Notes: a model not told the origin generated them from the letters alone. A stretch of DNA of 64,000 nt from Phreatobacter cathodiphilus (GCF_003008515.1 NZ_CP027668.1:2472001-2536000), one strand, 5' to 3'. Counted from the stretch's first letter, positions 53,318 through 62,586 are shown. Program-made: numbers and translations.

Positions 53318-54604
53318 TCAGCTGCCGCGATAGAGCAGGCGAGCCCGGATCGTGCCGGGAAGCTCGCGGATCTGCTCGAGCACCGCCTCGGCATCGGCCA
53401 CAGCCCCGTCGGCGTCCAGCACGACGTAACCGATCTCGCCGTCGGTCTGGTAATACTGGGCGGCGATGTTGATGGAGCGGCCGGCGAAGACGTCGTTGAG
53501 GCGCCTGAGCTCGCCCGGCAGGTTGCGCTGGACCTGGATGAAGCGCGTGCCGGCGGGCCGCACGGGAAGCTGCACCTGCGGGAAGTTCACCGCCCCCCAG
53601 GTCGAGCCGACGTCGGAATACTCGATGAACTTGCGCGACACCTCGGCGCCGATGCGCTCCTGTGCCTCCTCCGTCGAGCCGCCGACATGCGGGGTGAGGA
53701 TGACGTTGTCGAGGCCCTGCAGCGGCGAGACGAAGGGCTCGGCGTTGGAGGAGGGCTCGACGGGGAAGACGTCCACCGCCGCGCCGCGCAGATGGCCCGA
53801 CTTCAGCGCCTCGGCGAGGGCCTGGAGGTCGAGGATCGTGCCGCGCGCATTGTTGATGAGATAGGCGCCCTTCTTCATGGCGGCGATCTCGCGCGCCCCG
53901 ATCATGCCCTGGGTGGCCGGCGTCTCCGGCAGGTGCAGCGACACGACGTCGGCGCGTCCGAGCAGGTCGAGGAGGTCGTCGGCGGGCTCCACGTTGCCGT
54001 GGCGCAGCTTGTCGGTGTGGTCGAAATAGATGACGCGCATGCCCATGGCTTCCGCCAGCACGGCGAGCTGCGAGCCGATATTGCCGTAGCCGACGATGCC
54101 GAGGGTCTTGCCGCGAATCTCGTAGCTGTCGATGGCGGACTTGTCCCAGGCGCCCTCGTGCGCCTTGGTCGACTTCGGGAAGATGCGGCGCAGCAGCATG
54201 ACGATCTCGGCGATGGTCAGCTCCGCCACCGAGCGCGTGTTGGAGAAGGGCGCGTTGAACACGGGCACGCCGGCGCGGTTCGCCGCGACGAGGTCCACCT
54301 GGTTGGTGCCGACCGAGAAACAGCCGATGGCGATGAGGCGATCGGCGGCGGCGAGGATCTCGGGCGTGATCTGGGTACGCGAGCGGATGCCGAGCAGATG
54401 GACGCCGCGGATCGCCTTGGTCAGGGCCGGCCCGTCGAGCGCCTTCGGCAGGCGCTGGATGTTGGTGTAGCCCGCCTGTTCCAGCACGCCCACCGCCGTG
54501 TCCGAGATCCCTTCCAGCAGCAGGATCTTGATGCGGTTCTTCGACAGCGACAGGGCGGTCCGGCGCGCGGCGCCCGACGTGGCGGATTTCGAGCTGGTGG
54601 GCAT
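53318..54604 (-). CDS. serA: D-3-phosphoglycerate dehydrogenase, short type (second copy)
   Basis: This 428-aa paralogue of the enzyme at 37098-38690 is of the short, E. coli-like type without the ASB domain. The Rossmann motif is LGIVGYGNIGSQLAVLAEAM, the catalytic region has SLHLPETPATQGMIGAREIA and ILTPHVGGSTEEAQERIGAE, and the C-terminal ACT domain (about 355-428) is NLPGELRRLNDVFAGRSINI. E. coli SerA of this type is inhibited by serine through the ACT domain. An N-terminal Ser/Thr/Arg-rich extension of about 25 residues is unusual. Two types in one genome may serve different carbon sources or hydroxyacid substrates. Confidence 0.92.
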   Translation of the reverse strand: MPTSSKSATSGAARRTALSLSKNRIKILLLEGISDTAVGVLEQAGYTNIQRLPKALDGPALTKAIRGVHLLGIRSRTQITPEILAAADRLIAIGCFSVGTNQVDLVAANRAGVPVFNAPFSNTRSVAELTIAEIVMLLRRIFPKSTKAHEGAWDKSAIDSYEIRGKTLGIVGYGNIGSQLAVLAEAMGMRVIYFDHTDKLRHGNVEPADDLLDLLGRADVVSLHLPETPATQGMIGAREIAAMKKGAYLINNARGTILDLQALAEALKSGHLRGAAVDVFPVEPSSNAEPFVSPLQGLDNVILTPHVGGSTEEAQERIGAEVSRKFIEYSDVGSTWGAVNFPQVQLPVRPAGTRFIQVQRNLPGELRRLNDVFAGRSINIAAQYYQTDGEIGYVVLDADGAVADAEAVLEQIRELPGTIRARLLYRGS

Positions 54605-54756
54605 GGGCGATTCCGTGCGACCTCAGAGGCCGCCAGCGCATGACAGGTCGGCGCGGCGCGGGCAAGGGCGGGGCGCCATCACAAGGTCGGGACCGCGCAG
54701 GCGCAGGCTCCGGCAACAAGACCGGGAGCCGCCGCGGCGGCCCCCGAGGGAACCCG

Positions 54757-55200
54757 TCAGCGGGTCCGGTCGATCATCTGGGTGAGGGTGTCGTGGGTGC
54801 GCTTCAGCTCCACGATCGCCTCCTCGATCTCGCGCTTCTGCTGCTCGAGATGGGCGATCTGCTCCATGCACTTCTCGCGCGAGAGCTTGAGCTGCTGGTC
54901 GGGGCCGGCGTCGTTGCGCTCGTGGGCCTCCACCATCTCGGCGATCTCGGCGAGGGTGAAGCCGAGGCGCTTGCCCTTCAGGATGAGCTGCAGCCGCACG
55001 CGGTCCGCGGCGCTGTAGAGGCGAGCCAGCCCCTCGCGGCGCGGCGAGAGAAGGCCCTTGTCTTCGTAAAATCTGAGGGCACGAAGCGTGACGTCGAACT
55101 CGCGAGCCAGATCGCCGATCGTGTAGACCGCCGGGCCAGCCTTGGCGGCCTCGGCATCGTCCTCGATCCAAAAGACGTCATCGTCATTCTTGCGAGTCAT
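54757..55200 (-). CDS. MerR-family transcriptional regulator
   Basis: The 147-aa regulator has an N-terminal acidic leader (TRKNDDDVFWIEDDAEAAKA) and then a MerR helix-turn-helix (YTIGDLAREFDVTLRALRFYEDKGLLSPRREG in pieces: YTIGDLAREFDVTLRALRFY and EDKGLLSPRREGLARLY). A coiled-coil dimerisation helix follows (about 95-145). No effector cysteines are present in metal-binding spacing, so it is not a metal sensor. The ATG at 55200 follows GGAAGG; in-frame starts at 55218 and 55230 are also possible. It is well conserved in Rhizobiales next to the serA-type gene, though its targets are unknown. Confidence 0.87.
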   Translation of the reverse strand: MTRKNDDDVFWIEDDAEAAKAGPAVYTIGDLAREFDVTLRALRFYEDKGLLSPRREGLARLYSAADRVRLQLILKGKRLGFTLAEIAEMVEAHERNDAGPDQQLKLSREKCMEQIAHLEQQKREIEEAIVELKRTHDTLTQMIDRTR

Positions 55201-55582
55201 AAATGCCTTCCGTTCCATATTCTGCTCCATCCTCGCTCGGGAGGAAACCTCATTCGTGGATGGGACATCCATTATCGGAAATTGCGCGCGTGAGGCGAGA
55301 GTGCGTGACATACCGATCTGTTACTTACCGTTAGGACAGGGCCACACCTGCCCCCCAGCAACACCTATAATCGCTTACCAGCAGTTTAACAGTTAACGCC
55401 CGGACGGCTCCGCGAACAAAAAAACGCGCCGTTAACCCCCCATTTACCATGAAGGCCAAGATTGCGGGACGGGACTGTTCGTCCGGCGCTTCGAGGATTC
55501 GCGTCGGAGGATGCCCCGACCGCGACCGTCCGTCCAGCGATGGATGGTTGCGGCCCCATGTGGCCAAGCGTGTGGATCCGTC
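55201..55582. promoter_or_regulatory. Gap between merR and podJ with CtrA-like sites
   Basis: This 382-base region is AT-richer than its surroundings (GAACAAAAAAACG at about 55423). It holds a near-consensus CtrA box, TTAA-CCCCCCA-TTTAC (55432-55447, one mismatch), and TTAAC-AG-TTAAC (55386-55397). Both lie 140-200 bases upstream of the PodJ-like gene. No coding frame upstream of 55583 is convincing. Confidence 0.5.
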
Positions 55583-58500
55583 ATGCGACACACCGTTCCC
55601 TGGAGCGTCAAGGGCGTCGATCAGGACGCGAGGGAGGCCGCGAAGGAAGCGGCCCGCCGCTCCGGCATGTCGCTCGGCGAATGGCTCAACAGCGCCATCG
55701 CCGAACAGGCCGCCGAGGCTGCGGCCGCAGCCCAGGTCGATACGGGCCTGTCCACCGTCACGCGCCGCCTGGAGTCCATTTCCCAGCGTCTCGACGCGGT
55801 CACCCGCCGTGAATCCGAGACCGCCATTCCCAAAACTCCGCCCGCCCGCGGCGACAACAGCGACATCGTCCGCGCTCTCGACGCGGTCGCGCGGCTCGCC
55901 GAGATCTCCGAGCGGCGCTCCGCCGCCGCCATCGAGGCCGTCGAGCGGCTGGGCAGCGCCCGCGCCGTTCCCGCCCCGGCGCCGCCGCCGCGTGCAGCCC
56001 TGGCCCAGCCCGCCGAACGGTCCGACCACACCGCCGAACTTGACGCGATCGCCCGCTCGATCCGCAATCTGGACATGCCTGCCCCGCGCCATTCCGAGGC
56101 GACCGCAGGTATGATGATGCCTCCGCGCTCGTTTCGCGGCGATATCGAGTCCGCCGTCGCAGAGATCGCCGCGCGTCAGAAGGTCCTCGCCGGCGGCGAG
56201 CGGGAGGCTCCCGCCCGGGCGACGGCGCCCGTCGGTCCGGCCGAAGCGCCGCCCATGGCCGGCATGTCGCCCGACATGGCCCCCATCGCCGCCCGCCTCG
56301 ACGCCCTGTCCCGGCAGATCGAACAGGTCCTGGGCCAGCCGCGGCCGCAGCCGCCCCGCCCCTCGGAAACCAACGCCCTCGCCGGCGAGATCGGCCGGCT
56401 GAGCAAGCGCATCGACGCCATGTCAGCCGCGCCAGCCGACGGGCTGCACGACGAGATCAAGTCCCTCTCCGGCCGCGTCGAGCAGATGCGGCGCGAATTC
56501 GCCGAGCGCGAGACCGGCCAGTACGACCGCGCCGTCGCCGAGCTGCGCTCGGACATCGCCGCCATCGCCGACCAGCTCTCCGACCTCGCGCCGCGCCGCG
56601 CCGTCGCCTCCCTCGAGGCCGAGGTGCAAGGGCTCGGCGCGCGCCTCGACGCCGCCCGCGCCCAGGGCCTTGCAGCCGAGCCGCTGGAGACCCTGGTCCA
56701 GGAGTTCGAACAGGCCCTCGCCCGGCTGATGCCGGCGGAAGGCATCGCCGAGGAGCTGAAGGCGCTGTCGATGCGCGTCGACAGCCTGGCGACCCGCGGC
56801 CTCAGCAGCGGCGTCATCGAGACCCTCGCCGCCGAGACGAGCGCCATCCGCGCCATGCTCGCCGACACCGTGTCGCGCGACGCCATCGACGCGCTCGGCG
56901 ACCAGATCGCCGCCCTCGGGCGCCGCATCGATGAACTCGCCGATCAGCGCCGCCCGGGCAGCGACGTCGAGGCCATCACCTCCGCCATCGAGGCGCGCAT
57001 CGAGGAGATCGCCGAGCGCCTCGCCGCGGCTCCCCGGCCGGCCACCGCCGCCTCCAATCCCCAGCTCGAAGAGGCCCTGCGCCGCCTCGCCGACAAGCTC
57101 GAGGACAGCCACGCCCGTCCCGAGGACCCGAAGGCCCTGGCCGAGATCGAGCGGCACATCCTCTCCCTCGCTGCCAAGATCGATGCCGCCGACGGCCGCT
57201 TCGCCCAGCTCGGCACCATCGAGCGCGGCCTCTCCGACCTCTTCGTGCAGATGGAGGAAATGCGCGCCGGTGCCATCGAGGCCGCCGAACAGGCGGCGCG
57301 CAGGGCACTGGCCACGGCCCCCGCCAGCGGCTCGGACGAGGAGATCGAGGCGCTCCGCCGCGAGATCGCGGAGGTCCGCAAGGCGCGGCTCGCCCCCGAT
57401 CCACGGGGCGCAGAGACGGTCGACGCCGTCCAGCAGACCTTCGAACGCGTGGCGCGGCGCATCGCCGAGATCGAGCCGGCCGAGACCCCGATGGCGCCCT
57501 CGCCGCCGCTCGCCCCGGTCGCCGCCGAACCCGCCATCGCCCGTCCCAAGGCAGCCGCCACCGTGGTCGCGGAACGATCCGCCGCGCCCGTGTCCCGCCA
57601 GGCGGCGCCGAGCCGCCCGCCCGGCAGCGTCGACCTGCCGCTGGAGCCGGGATCCGGCGCCCCCCGCGTGCGCCCGCCCGCCCCCGGCGCCGCCCCCGCG
57701 GGTGGCAGCAAGACCGATTTCATCGCCGCCGCCCGTCGCGCCGCCCGCGCCGCCGCCGTCGATCCGGCATTGCGCCCCGAGCCCGAGGAGCCCGCAAAGG
57801 CCGGTTTCTTCGCGAGGTTCCGCGGTGCGCCCAAGCCCCAGGGCGAGGTCGAGTTGCCTGCCCCCGAGGCGAAGAAGCCCCGCTGGCGCAGCAAGGCCGT
57901 GAGCCAGGAGGCCGCGCCCCCCGTCGCCGCGCCGGAGCCGGTCGTCATGACCCCCGACGGGCCGGAGGCGGAGGCCAGGCCGGTCGTCTCCGTCAACCGC
58001 AAGACCATCCTGATGGGTATCGCCGCCGCCCTGCTGGTGCTCGCCGCCGGCATCGCCACCATGCCGAAGATCCGCAGCCTGATGGACGCGACCGGCACCC
58101 CGCGCGCGGCGGCGCCCGCGGCCTCGATCGAGGCTCCGGCGGCGGCGCCTATCGCCGCCACCCCGGCCGCCGCCCCGGGCGCGAGCTTCGCGCCGGCCTC
58201 CACCAGTTCCACACCCGCCGAGCTGACGCCGCCGACCGCCACGCCTGCGGCGACCGATCCGGCCCCCGCCGAGCCCGAGGGCGACACCTCCGCCCCCGAG
58301 ACGACCGGCTCCGTCACCGCCGCCCGCACCCCGCCCCCCGGCATGACCGTGTCACCCTCGGGCTGGCAGCCGGTGGACACGCGCACCGGCCGCGCCCTCA
58401 CCCTGCCCGCCCCCCTGAAGGCCGCCGCCGAAGCCGGCGATCCGCTCGCCGCCTATGAAATGGGCACCCGCCACCTCGAGGGTCGCGGCGTCGCCGTCAG

Positions 58501-59092
58501 CGCGGCGGAAGCGGCCAAGTGGTACCAGCGCGCCGCCGATGCCGGCGTCGTGCCGGCCCAGTACCGCCTCGGCAGCCTTTATGAGAAGGGCACCGGCGTT
58601 CTGCGCGACTACGAGCGCGCCCGCCGGCTCTACGAGCGGGCCGGCGAGGCCGGCAACGCCAAGGCCATGCACAACCTCGCCGTCATGTACGCCCAGGGGC
58701 AGGCGGCGCCGCGCCCCGACTACAAGACCGCGGCCCAGTGGTTCCGCCGCGCCGCGGAGCACGGCGTCGCCGACAGCCAGTACAATCTCGGCATCCTCTA
58801 TGCCCGCGGCCTCGGCGTCGACCAGAGCCTGGCCGAGAGCTACAAGTGGTTCGCCCTGGCGGCCGCCGGCGGCGACCAGGATGCGGGCAAGAAGCGCGAC
58901 GAGGTGGCCGCCCGCCTCGACGCCCAGACGCTGGTCGCCGCGCGCCTCGCCGTCCAGACCTTCGCGCCGAAGACCGAGCCCGATGCCGCCGTCCGCATCG
59001 CCGCACCTGCCGAATGGAGCGATCCGCCCGCCGCCGGGGCTCCGGCCCAGCCGGCCCGGCCCGCCCCTCGCCGCGCCCAGTCGAGCCGCTGA
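55583..59092 (+). CDS. PodJ-like polar organising protein with Sel1 repeats
   Basis: The 1169-aa protein starts with the PodJ signature PWSVKGVDQDAREAAKEAAR followed by RSGMSLGEWLNSAI. Long coiled coils fill most of residues 70-650. A Pro/Ala-rich part leads to one transmembrane helix (about 808-828, LMGIAAALLVLAAGIATM). Sel1/TPR-like repeats (AYEMGTRHLEGRGVAVSAAE, then QYRLGSLYEKGTGVLRDYER, then QYNLGILYARGLGVDQSLAE) occupy about 950-1105 in the periplasm. The Caulobacter protein ends with a peptidoglycan-binding domain that is absent here. PodJ places signalling proteins and organelles at the new pole. Start 55583 is chosen by the signature; the frame is open to 55511. Confidence 0.85.
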   Translation: MRHTVPWSVKGVDQDAREAAKEAARRSGMSLGEWLNSAIAEQAAEAAAAAQVDTGLSTVTRRLESISQRLDAVTRRESETAIPKTPPARGDNSDIVRALDAVARLAEISERRSAAAIEAVERLGSARAVPAPAPPPRAALAQPAERSDHTAELDAIARSIRNLDMPAPRHSEATAGMMMPPRSFRGDIESAVAEIAARQKVLAGGEREAPARATAPVGPAEAPPMAGMSPDMAPIAARLDALSRQIEQVLGQPRPQPPRPSETNALAGEIGRLSKRIDAMSAAPADGLHDEIKSLSGRVEQMRREFAERETGQYDRAVAELRSDIAAIADQLSDLAPRRAVASLEAEVQGLGARLDAARAQGLAAEPLETLVQEFEQALARLMPAEGIAEELKALSMRVDSLATRGLSSGVIETLAAETSAIRAMLADTVSRDAIDALGDQIAALGRRIDELADQRRPGSDVEAITSAIEARIEEIAERLAAAPRPATAASNPQLEEALRRLADKLEDSHARPEDPKALAEIERHILSLAAKIDAADGRFAQLGTIERGLSDLFVQMEEMRAGAIEAAEQAARRALATAPASGSDEEIEALRREIAEVRKARLAPDPRGAETVDAVQQTFERVARRIAEIEPAETPMAPSPPLAPVAAEPAIARPKAAATVVAERSAAPVSRQAAPSRPPGSVDLPLEPGSGAPRVRPPAPGAAPAGGSKTDFIAAARRAARAAAVDPALRPEPEEPAKAGFFARFRGAPKPQGEVELPAPEAKKPRWRSKAVSQEAAPPVAAPEPVVMTPDGPEAEARPVVSVNRKTILMGIAAALLVLAAGIATMPKIRSLMDATGTPRAAAPAASIEAPAAAPIAATPAAAPGASFAPASTSSTPAELTPPTATPAATDPAPAEPEGDTSAPETTGSVTAARTPPPGMTVSPSGWQPVDTRTGRALTLPAPLKAAAEAGDPLAAYEMGTRHLEGRGVAVSAAEAAKWYQRAADAGVVPAQYRLGSLYEKGTGVLRDYERARRLYERAGEAGNAKAMHNLAVMYAQGQAAPRPDYKTAAQWFRRAAEHGVADSQYNLGILYARGLGVDQSLAESYKWFALAAAGGDQDAGKKRDEVAARLDAQTLVAARLAVQTFAPKTEPDAAVRIAAPAEWSDPPAAGAPAQPARPAPRRAQSSR

Positions 59093-59156
59093 GGCGGCGG
59101 CGCCGACGGGCGCCGCCCTGTCCGGCAGGGCCGCCCTGCATCGGCCCCATTGACAT

Positions 59157-59175
59157 TCATGCTGCACCGCACAAT
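59157..59175 (+). promoter_or_regulatory. Shared 19-bp motif upstream of the GNAT gene (candidate PhaR site)
   Basis: TCATGCTGCACCGCACAAT lies 57 bases before the GNAT start. The same 19 bases, with one mismatch and in inverted orientation, lie at 60434-60452 before the phasin gene. TGC/GCA-rich repeats of this type resemble binding sites of the polyhydroxyalkanoate regulator PhaR; that match is from memory. Confidence 0.5.
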
Positions 59176-59231
59176 GTAACGACTTCTAGGGATGTGAACG
59201 CCTCGGGACGACGATTCACGAGGAGATCACC

Positions 59232-59765
59232 ATGGCACGAGCCTTCAACGCGCTCGGCACGATCCGCGAACTCACCGGCTCCGACGCCGCGCTGCACCGG
59301 GACCACCTTCACCGGCTGGATCCTCAGGGACGGCGCGAGCGCTTCAACGGCGTCGCGGACGACCGTTTCATCACGGCCTATTCGACCCGCTGCTTCGCCG
59401 GCAGGACCCGCGTCTTCGCCTGGGTCGACCGCGGCGGCGAGGTGCGCGGCAGTGCCGAGCTGCACCCGCCCTGCGCCAGCGAGCCCGCCGATATCGCCTT
59501 TTCGGTGGAGCCGGAATTCCGCAATCTGGGGATCGGCACGCGCCTGTTCGAGGCGGTGATGGCGGCGGCACGCTATTCGCGTTTTCCGGAGCTGCGCATC
59601 ACCTCGACGGCGGGCAACCGGGCCATGCGCGCCCTCGCGCGCAAGTTCGGCGCCCGCTTCACCGCCGAGGGCGGCGAGATCACGGGCCTCGTCGCCATCG
59701 CCAGCGAGCCCGCTCTCGCCGAGCCACGCCACCACGGCGAGGCTGACACGCTCGCCCCGGCCTGA
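59232..59765 (+). CDS. GNAT-family N-acetyltransferase
   Basis: The 177-aa protein has the GNAT core (residues about 55-150): FAWVDRGGEVRGSAELH, FSVEPEFRNLGIGTRLFEAV with the acetyl-CoA-binding R/QxxGxG/A-type loop (RNLGIGTRL), and LRITSTAGNRAMRALARKFG. The substrate is not predictable. It is separated from the phasin gene by a bidirectional terminator and shares an upstream 19-base motif with it, which suggests control by the same regulator and a link to storage-polymer physiology. Confidence 0.88.
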   Translation: MARAFNALGTIRELTGSDAALHRDHLHRLDPQGRRERFNGVADDRFITAYSTRCFAGRTRVFAWVDRGGEVRGSAELHPPCASEPADIAFSVEPEFRNLGIGTRLFEAVMAAARYSRFPELRITSTAGNRAMRALARKFGARFTAEGGEITGLVAIASEPALAEPRHHGEADTLAPA

Positions 59766-59790
59766 CCGCGCCCTCTCAACGGACATGAAA

Positions 59791-59821
59791 AAGGCCCGCC
59801 GGATGCTCTCCGGCGGGCCTT
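59791..59821. terminator. Bidirectional rho-independent terminator
   Basis: AAGGCCCGCCGG and CCGGCGGGCCTT form a twelve-base stem around ATGCTCT between the GNAT (+) and phasin (-) genes. An A-run precedes it (59788-59790) and CGTCTTTTT follows it, so it can end transcription from both sides. Confidence 0.85.
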
Positions 59822-59850
59822 CGTCTTTTTGGGGAAACGGAACGGAGTGA

Positions 59851-60336
59851 TCAGGCCGCGCGGGAGCCCGCGAATGCCTGCGCCTCCGCCTGGATCGTCC
59901 GCACGCCCTCGGCCGCCACGTCGCGAGCACGGGCGAGGGCCTCCTCGGCGCGGGCGAGATTGGCCTCGCCGAAGGCCTTCATGAACTCACCCTGGCGCTG
60001 CAAGGCGTCCTGGAGGTTCGGCGCGCCGAGAACGGTCTGGACGGCATCCATGGTCATGGTGGCGTTGGCGACGGCGCCGGCGACCGCCGAACGGGCGAGA
60101 TCGGCCCCGGCCCCTGCGAAGGCGGTGATCAGCGTCTCGGCGCCGGCTGCGGCCTTGCGGGTGGCGGCCTCGGCCTCGGCGAAGCCGGCCTTGGCGGACT
60201 CGGCGCCGCGGGCGGCGAAGTCCCGCATGGCGGGGGGAACGGGGAAGGTGGCGGGGGCAGCGGCGAAGCCCTGGATGGCCTGCTTCATCTGCGTCATCGC
60301 GGCCTCGGCCGCGGTCTTCATCGTCTGGTCGAACAT
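59851..60336 (-). CDS. Phasin family protein
   Basis: The 161-aa protein is Ala-rich and helical (MKTAAEAAMTQMKQAIQGFA, then GAETLITAFAGAGADLARSA, then RAEEALARARDVAAEGVRTI), as expected for a phasin that coats polyhydroxyalkanoate granules. ATG 60336 begins the family-like sequence; the open frame beyond it (to 60495) is not phasin-like. The promoter region holds an inverted repeat, CATGCTGC...GCAGCATG (60414-60451), that contains the motif shared with the GNAT gene. A second phasin lies at 61954-62376. Confidence 0.85.
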   Translation of the reverse strand: MFDQTMKTAAEAAMTQMKQAIQGFAAAPATFPVPPAMRDFAARGAESAKAGFAEAEAATRKAAAGAETLITAFAGAGADLARSAVAGAVANATMTMDAVQTVLGAPNLQDALQRQGEFMKAFGEANLARAEEALARARDVAAEGVRTIQAEAQAFAGSRAA

Positions 60337-60413
60337 CGAGAGGTCTCCATTCTCGTCTGAGCCATGGCCCACCGCCCGGTCGGCACGGTGGAGGCCTTCT
60401 ATATACGGCGAAA

Positions 60414-60452
60414 CATGCTGCGTTGCAACATTTATTGTGCGATGCAGCATGA
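60414..60452 (-). promoter_or_regulatory. Inverted repeat upstream of the phasin gene (candidate PhaR operator)
   Basis: CATGCTGC (60414-60421) and GCAGCATG (60444-60451) are perfect inverted arms with TTGCAACA and TGTGCGAT between them. The right half, ATTGTGCGATGCAGCATGA (60434-60452), equals the motif before the GNAT gene with one change. It lies about 80-115 bases upstream of the phasin start. Confidence 0.55.
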
Positions 60453-60539
60453 CGTCGGCTGTCCGACCCGCTCGCCGCCCTTTTTCCCGCCGCACCGGCC
60501 GACTATTTGACCGTTGTCACCGCCCCGGAGAGACATCGC

Positions 60540-61853
60540 ATGGCTTCATCCCCGCCGGCCGAACCGACGCGGCTCGATCGTGACGATGGTCCGCTCTCCG
60601 CCCGCGACCTGGAGAAGCAGGCGGCCCTGCGCCGCGCCAAGGTCGTCGCCACCGCCCTTCTCGCCCTCAGCATCACGGTGATGATCGGCGCCAAGCTGCT
60701 CGAGCACCGCCATCCCGCCTTCGGCTTCGTCGCCGCCTTCGCCGAGGCCGCCACTATCGGTGGCCTCGCCGACTGGTATGCGGTGGTCGCCCTGTTCAAG
60801 CACCCGATGGGGCTTCCCATCCCGCACACGGCCATCATCCAGAAGAACCAGGACCGGATCGCCGACAGCCTCGGCAAGTTCGTCGAGACCAATTTCCTCG
60901 CGCCCGGCCCGGTCGGCGCCAAGCTGCGCGAGGTGGATTTCGCCGCCCTCATCGCCGCCTGGCTGGCCGATCCCGCCAAGAGCGCCAGCCTCTCGCGCTT
61001 CGCCGTCAACCTGCTGCCGAAGGCGGTGGCCGGCATGGACCAGTCGCGGATGAAGGAGTTTCTCGCCGAACGCCTCACGGATCAGGTCAATGCCCTGAAA
61101 CTCGGCCCCCTCGCGGCCCAGCTCCTCGGCGCGGTCACCGCCGACCGCCGCCACCAGCGCCTGCTCGACGAGCTGATCGGCGCGATCGAGCGCATCCTGA
61201 ACGATCCGGCGACGATCGAAGGCATCCGCGACAAGATCCGCAAGGAGCTGCCGACCCTCTTCAACCTTTTCAAGGCCGACGCCTATCTCCTCTCCCGCAT
61301 CCTCAAATCCACATCCACCTTCCTCGACGAGGTGAGAGACGATCCGGACCACGCCCTGCGCCAGGAATTCGACCGCTTCGTCCAGGGCTTCATCACCAGC
61401 CTGCGCGACAGCCCCGACTATGCGGAGCGCGCCGAGAAGCTGAAGCACGACGTGCTCGGCCGCCAGGAGCTGCGCGACGTGGCGCAGGAGCTGTGGCGCA
61501 ACATCATCGCCTTCGTAGAGCGCGACGTCGCCTCGCCGCATTCGCGCATCGAGGCGCAGATGACGGCGATCCTGACGGAGATCGGCGCCAAGCTCGCCGC
61601 CGACCCGCGCATGAAGGCGGAGATGAACGAGGGCTTCGTCGTGGCGCTCTCCACCCTCGTCGAGCAGCAGAAGAGCGGCGCCTCGCGCTTCATCGCCGAC
61701 CAGGTCAAGTCCTGGAACCTGCGCCAGCTCATCCGGTTGATCGAACTGAACATCGGCCGCGACCTGCAATACATCCGGCTCAACGGCACCCTGATCGGCG
61801 GCCTCGCCGGCCTCGTCCTGCACACGATCGAGGTGCTGCTGCGGGCTTCTTGA
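60540..61853 (+). CDS. DUF445 membrane protein
   Basis: The 437-aa protein has one N-terminal membrane helix pair (VVATALLALSITVMIGAKLL and FAEAATIGGLADWYAVVALF) and a C-terminal hydrophobic end (LIGGLAGLVLHTIEVLL). The DUF445 core includes GLADWYAVVALFKHPMGLP and HTAIIQKNQDRIADSLGKFV. The long helical region between lies on one side of the membrane. Function is unknown; the family is common and conserved. ATG 60540 follows GAGAGACATC; the longer frame to 60507 is not preferred. Confidence 0.9.
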   Translation: MASSPPAEPTRLDRDDGPLSARDLEKQAALRRAKVVATALLALSITVMIGAKLLEHRHPAFGFVAAFAEAATIGGLADWYAVVALFKHPMGLPIPHTAIIQKNQDRIADSLGKFVETNFLAPGPVGAKLREVDFAALIAAWLADPAKSASLSRFAVNLLPKAVAGMDQSRMKEFLAERLTDQVNALKLGPLAAQLLGAVTADRRHQRLLDELIGAIERILNDPATIEGIRDKIRKELPTLFNLFKADAYLLSRILKSTSTFLDEVRDDPDHALRQEFDRFVQGFITSLRDSPDYAERAEKLKHDVLGRQELRDVAQELWRNIIAFVERDVASPHSRIEAQMTAILTEIGAKLAADPRMKAEMNEGFVVALSTLVEQQKSGASRFIADQVKSWNLRQLIRLIELNIGRDLQYIRLNGTLIGGLAGLVLHTIEVLLRAS

Positions 61854-61953
61854 TACGGTCACCGGCCGGGCCTAGTGTCGGGGTCTCCCCCGGCGCCCGG
61901 CATGCCGGGCCTGCGCCCTTTGCCGTCACCACGTCCTCGTAGCGGAGCCAGCC

Positions 61954-62376
61954 ATGACCCAGACCCCCCAAGCCTTGCTCGACATGTTCCGGAAGCTCGG
62001 CGAGGACATGAAGGTCCCGGCGGTCGACATGGACAAGATCGTCGAGCACCACCGCAAGAACCTCGAGGCGCTCGCCGCCAGCGGTAAGGCCGCGGCCGAA
62101 GGCGCCACCGCCATCGCCGCGAAGCAGAAGGAGATCGTCGAGGCCGCGGTGAAGGAGATCCAGGCCGCCGCCGAGAATTTCAAGCTGCCCGGCAGCGCCC
62201 AGGAGATGATGGCGGCGCAGAGTGAATTCGCCAAGCGCGCCATGGAAGCGGCGGTCAGGAATACCCGCGACATGGCCGAACTGATGCAGAAGTCGAACGC
62301 CGAGGCCGTCCGCGTCATCCAGGACCGGATGAAGGAGAGCTTCGAGGAGATCCGCCAGAGCTTCTCGCGCAAGTGA
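61954..62376 (+). CDS. Phasin family protein (second copy)
   Basis: The 140-aa protein has the phasin helical pattern: DMFRKLGEDMKVPAVDMDKI, then HHRKNLEALAASGKAAAEGA, then AKQKEIVEAAVKEIQAAAEN and MELMQKSNAEAV-like AELMQKSNAEAVRVIQDRMK. It binds polyhydroxyalkanoate granules and controls their size and number. It follows the DUF445 gene by 100 bases on the same strand. The motif found before the first phasin is not seen here. Confidence 0.87.
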   Translation: MTQTPQALLDMFRKLGEDMKVPAVDMDKIVEHHRKNLEALAASGKAAAEGATAIAAKQKEIVEAAVKEIQAAAENFKLPGSAQEMMAAQSEFAKRAMEAAVRNTRDMAELMQKSNAEAVRVIQDRMKESFEEIRQSFSRK

Positions 62377-62586
62377 TCGCCGGCGGTCCGGCGCCGGGTG
62401 CGTCGGCGCCGGCGCTGCCGTCCAGCGAGGCCAGGGCCGTACGACGCTGATGGCACGCATCACGTTTTTTGATGCGCGCCCATTGAACCATCTACAATTG
62501 AAACATCACCAACGGTTCGATCCCGCATTGCAGCAACCGCAGCGCGAGACAAGAGACCCATCCGAACCGAACCGTTGGAGCCTTCC

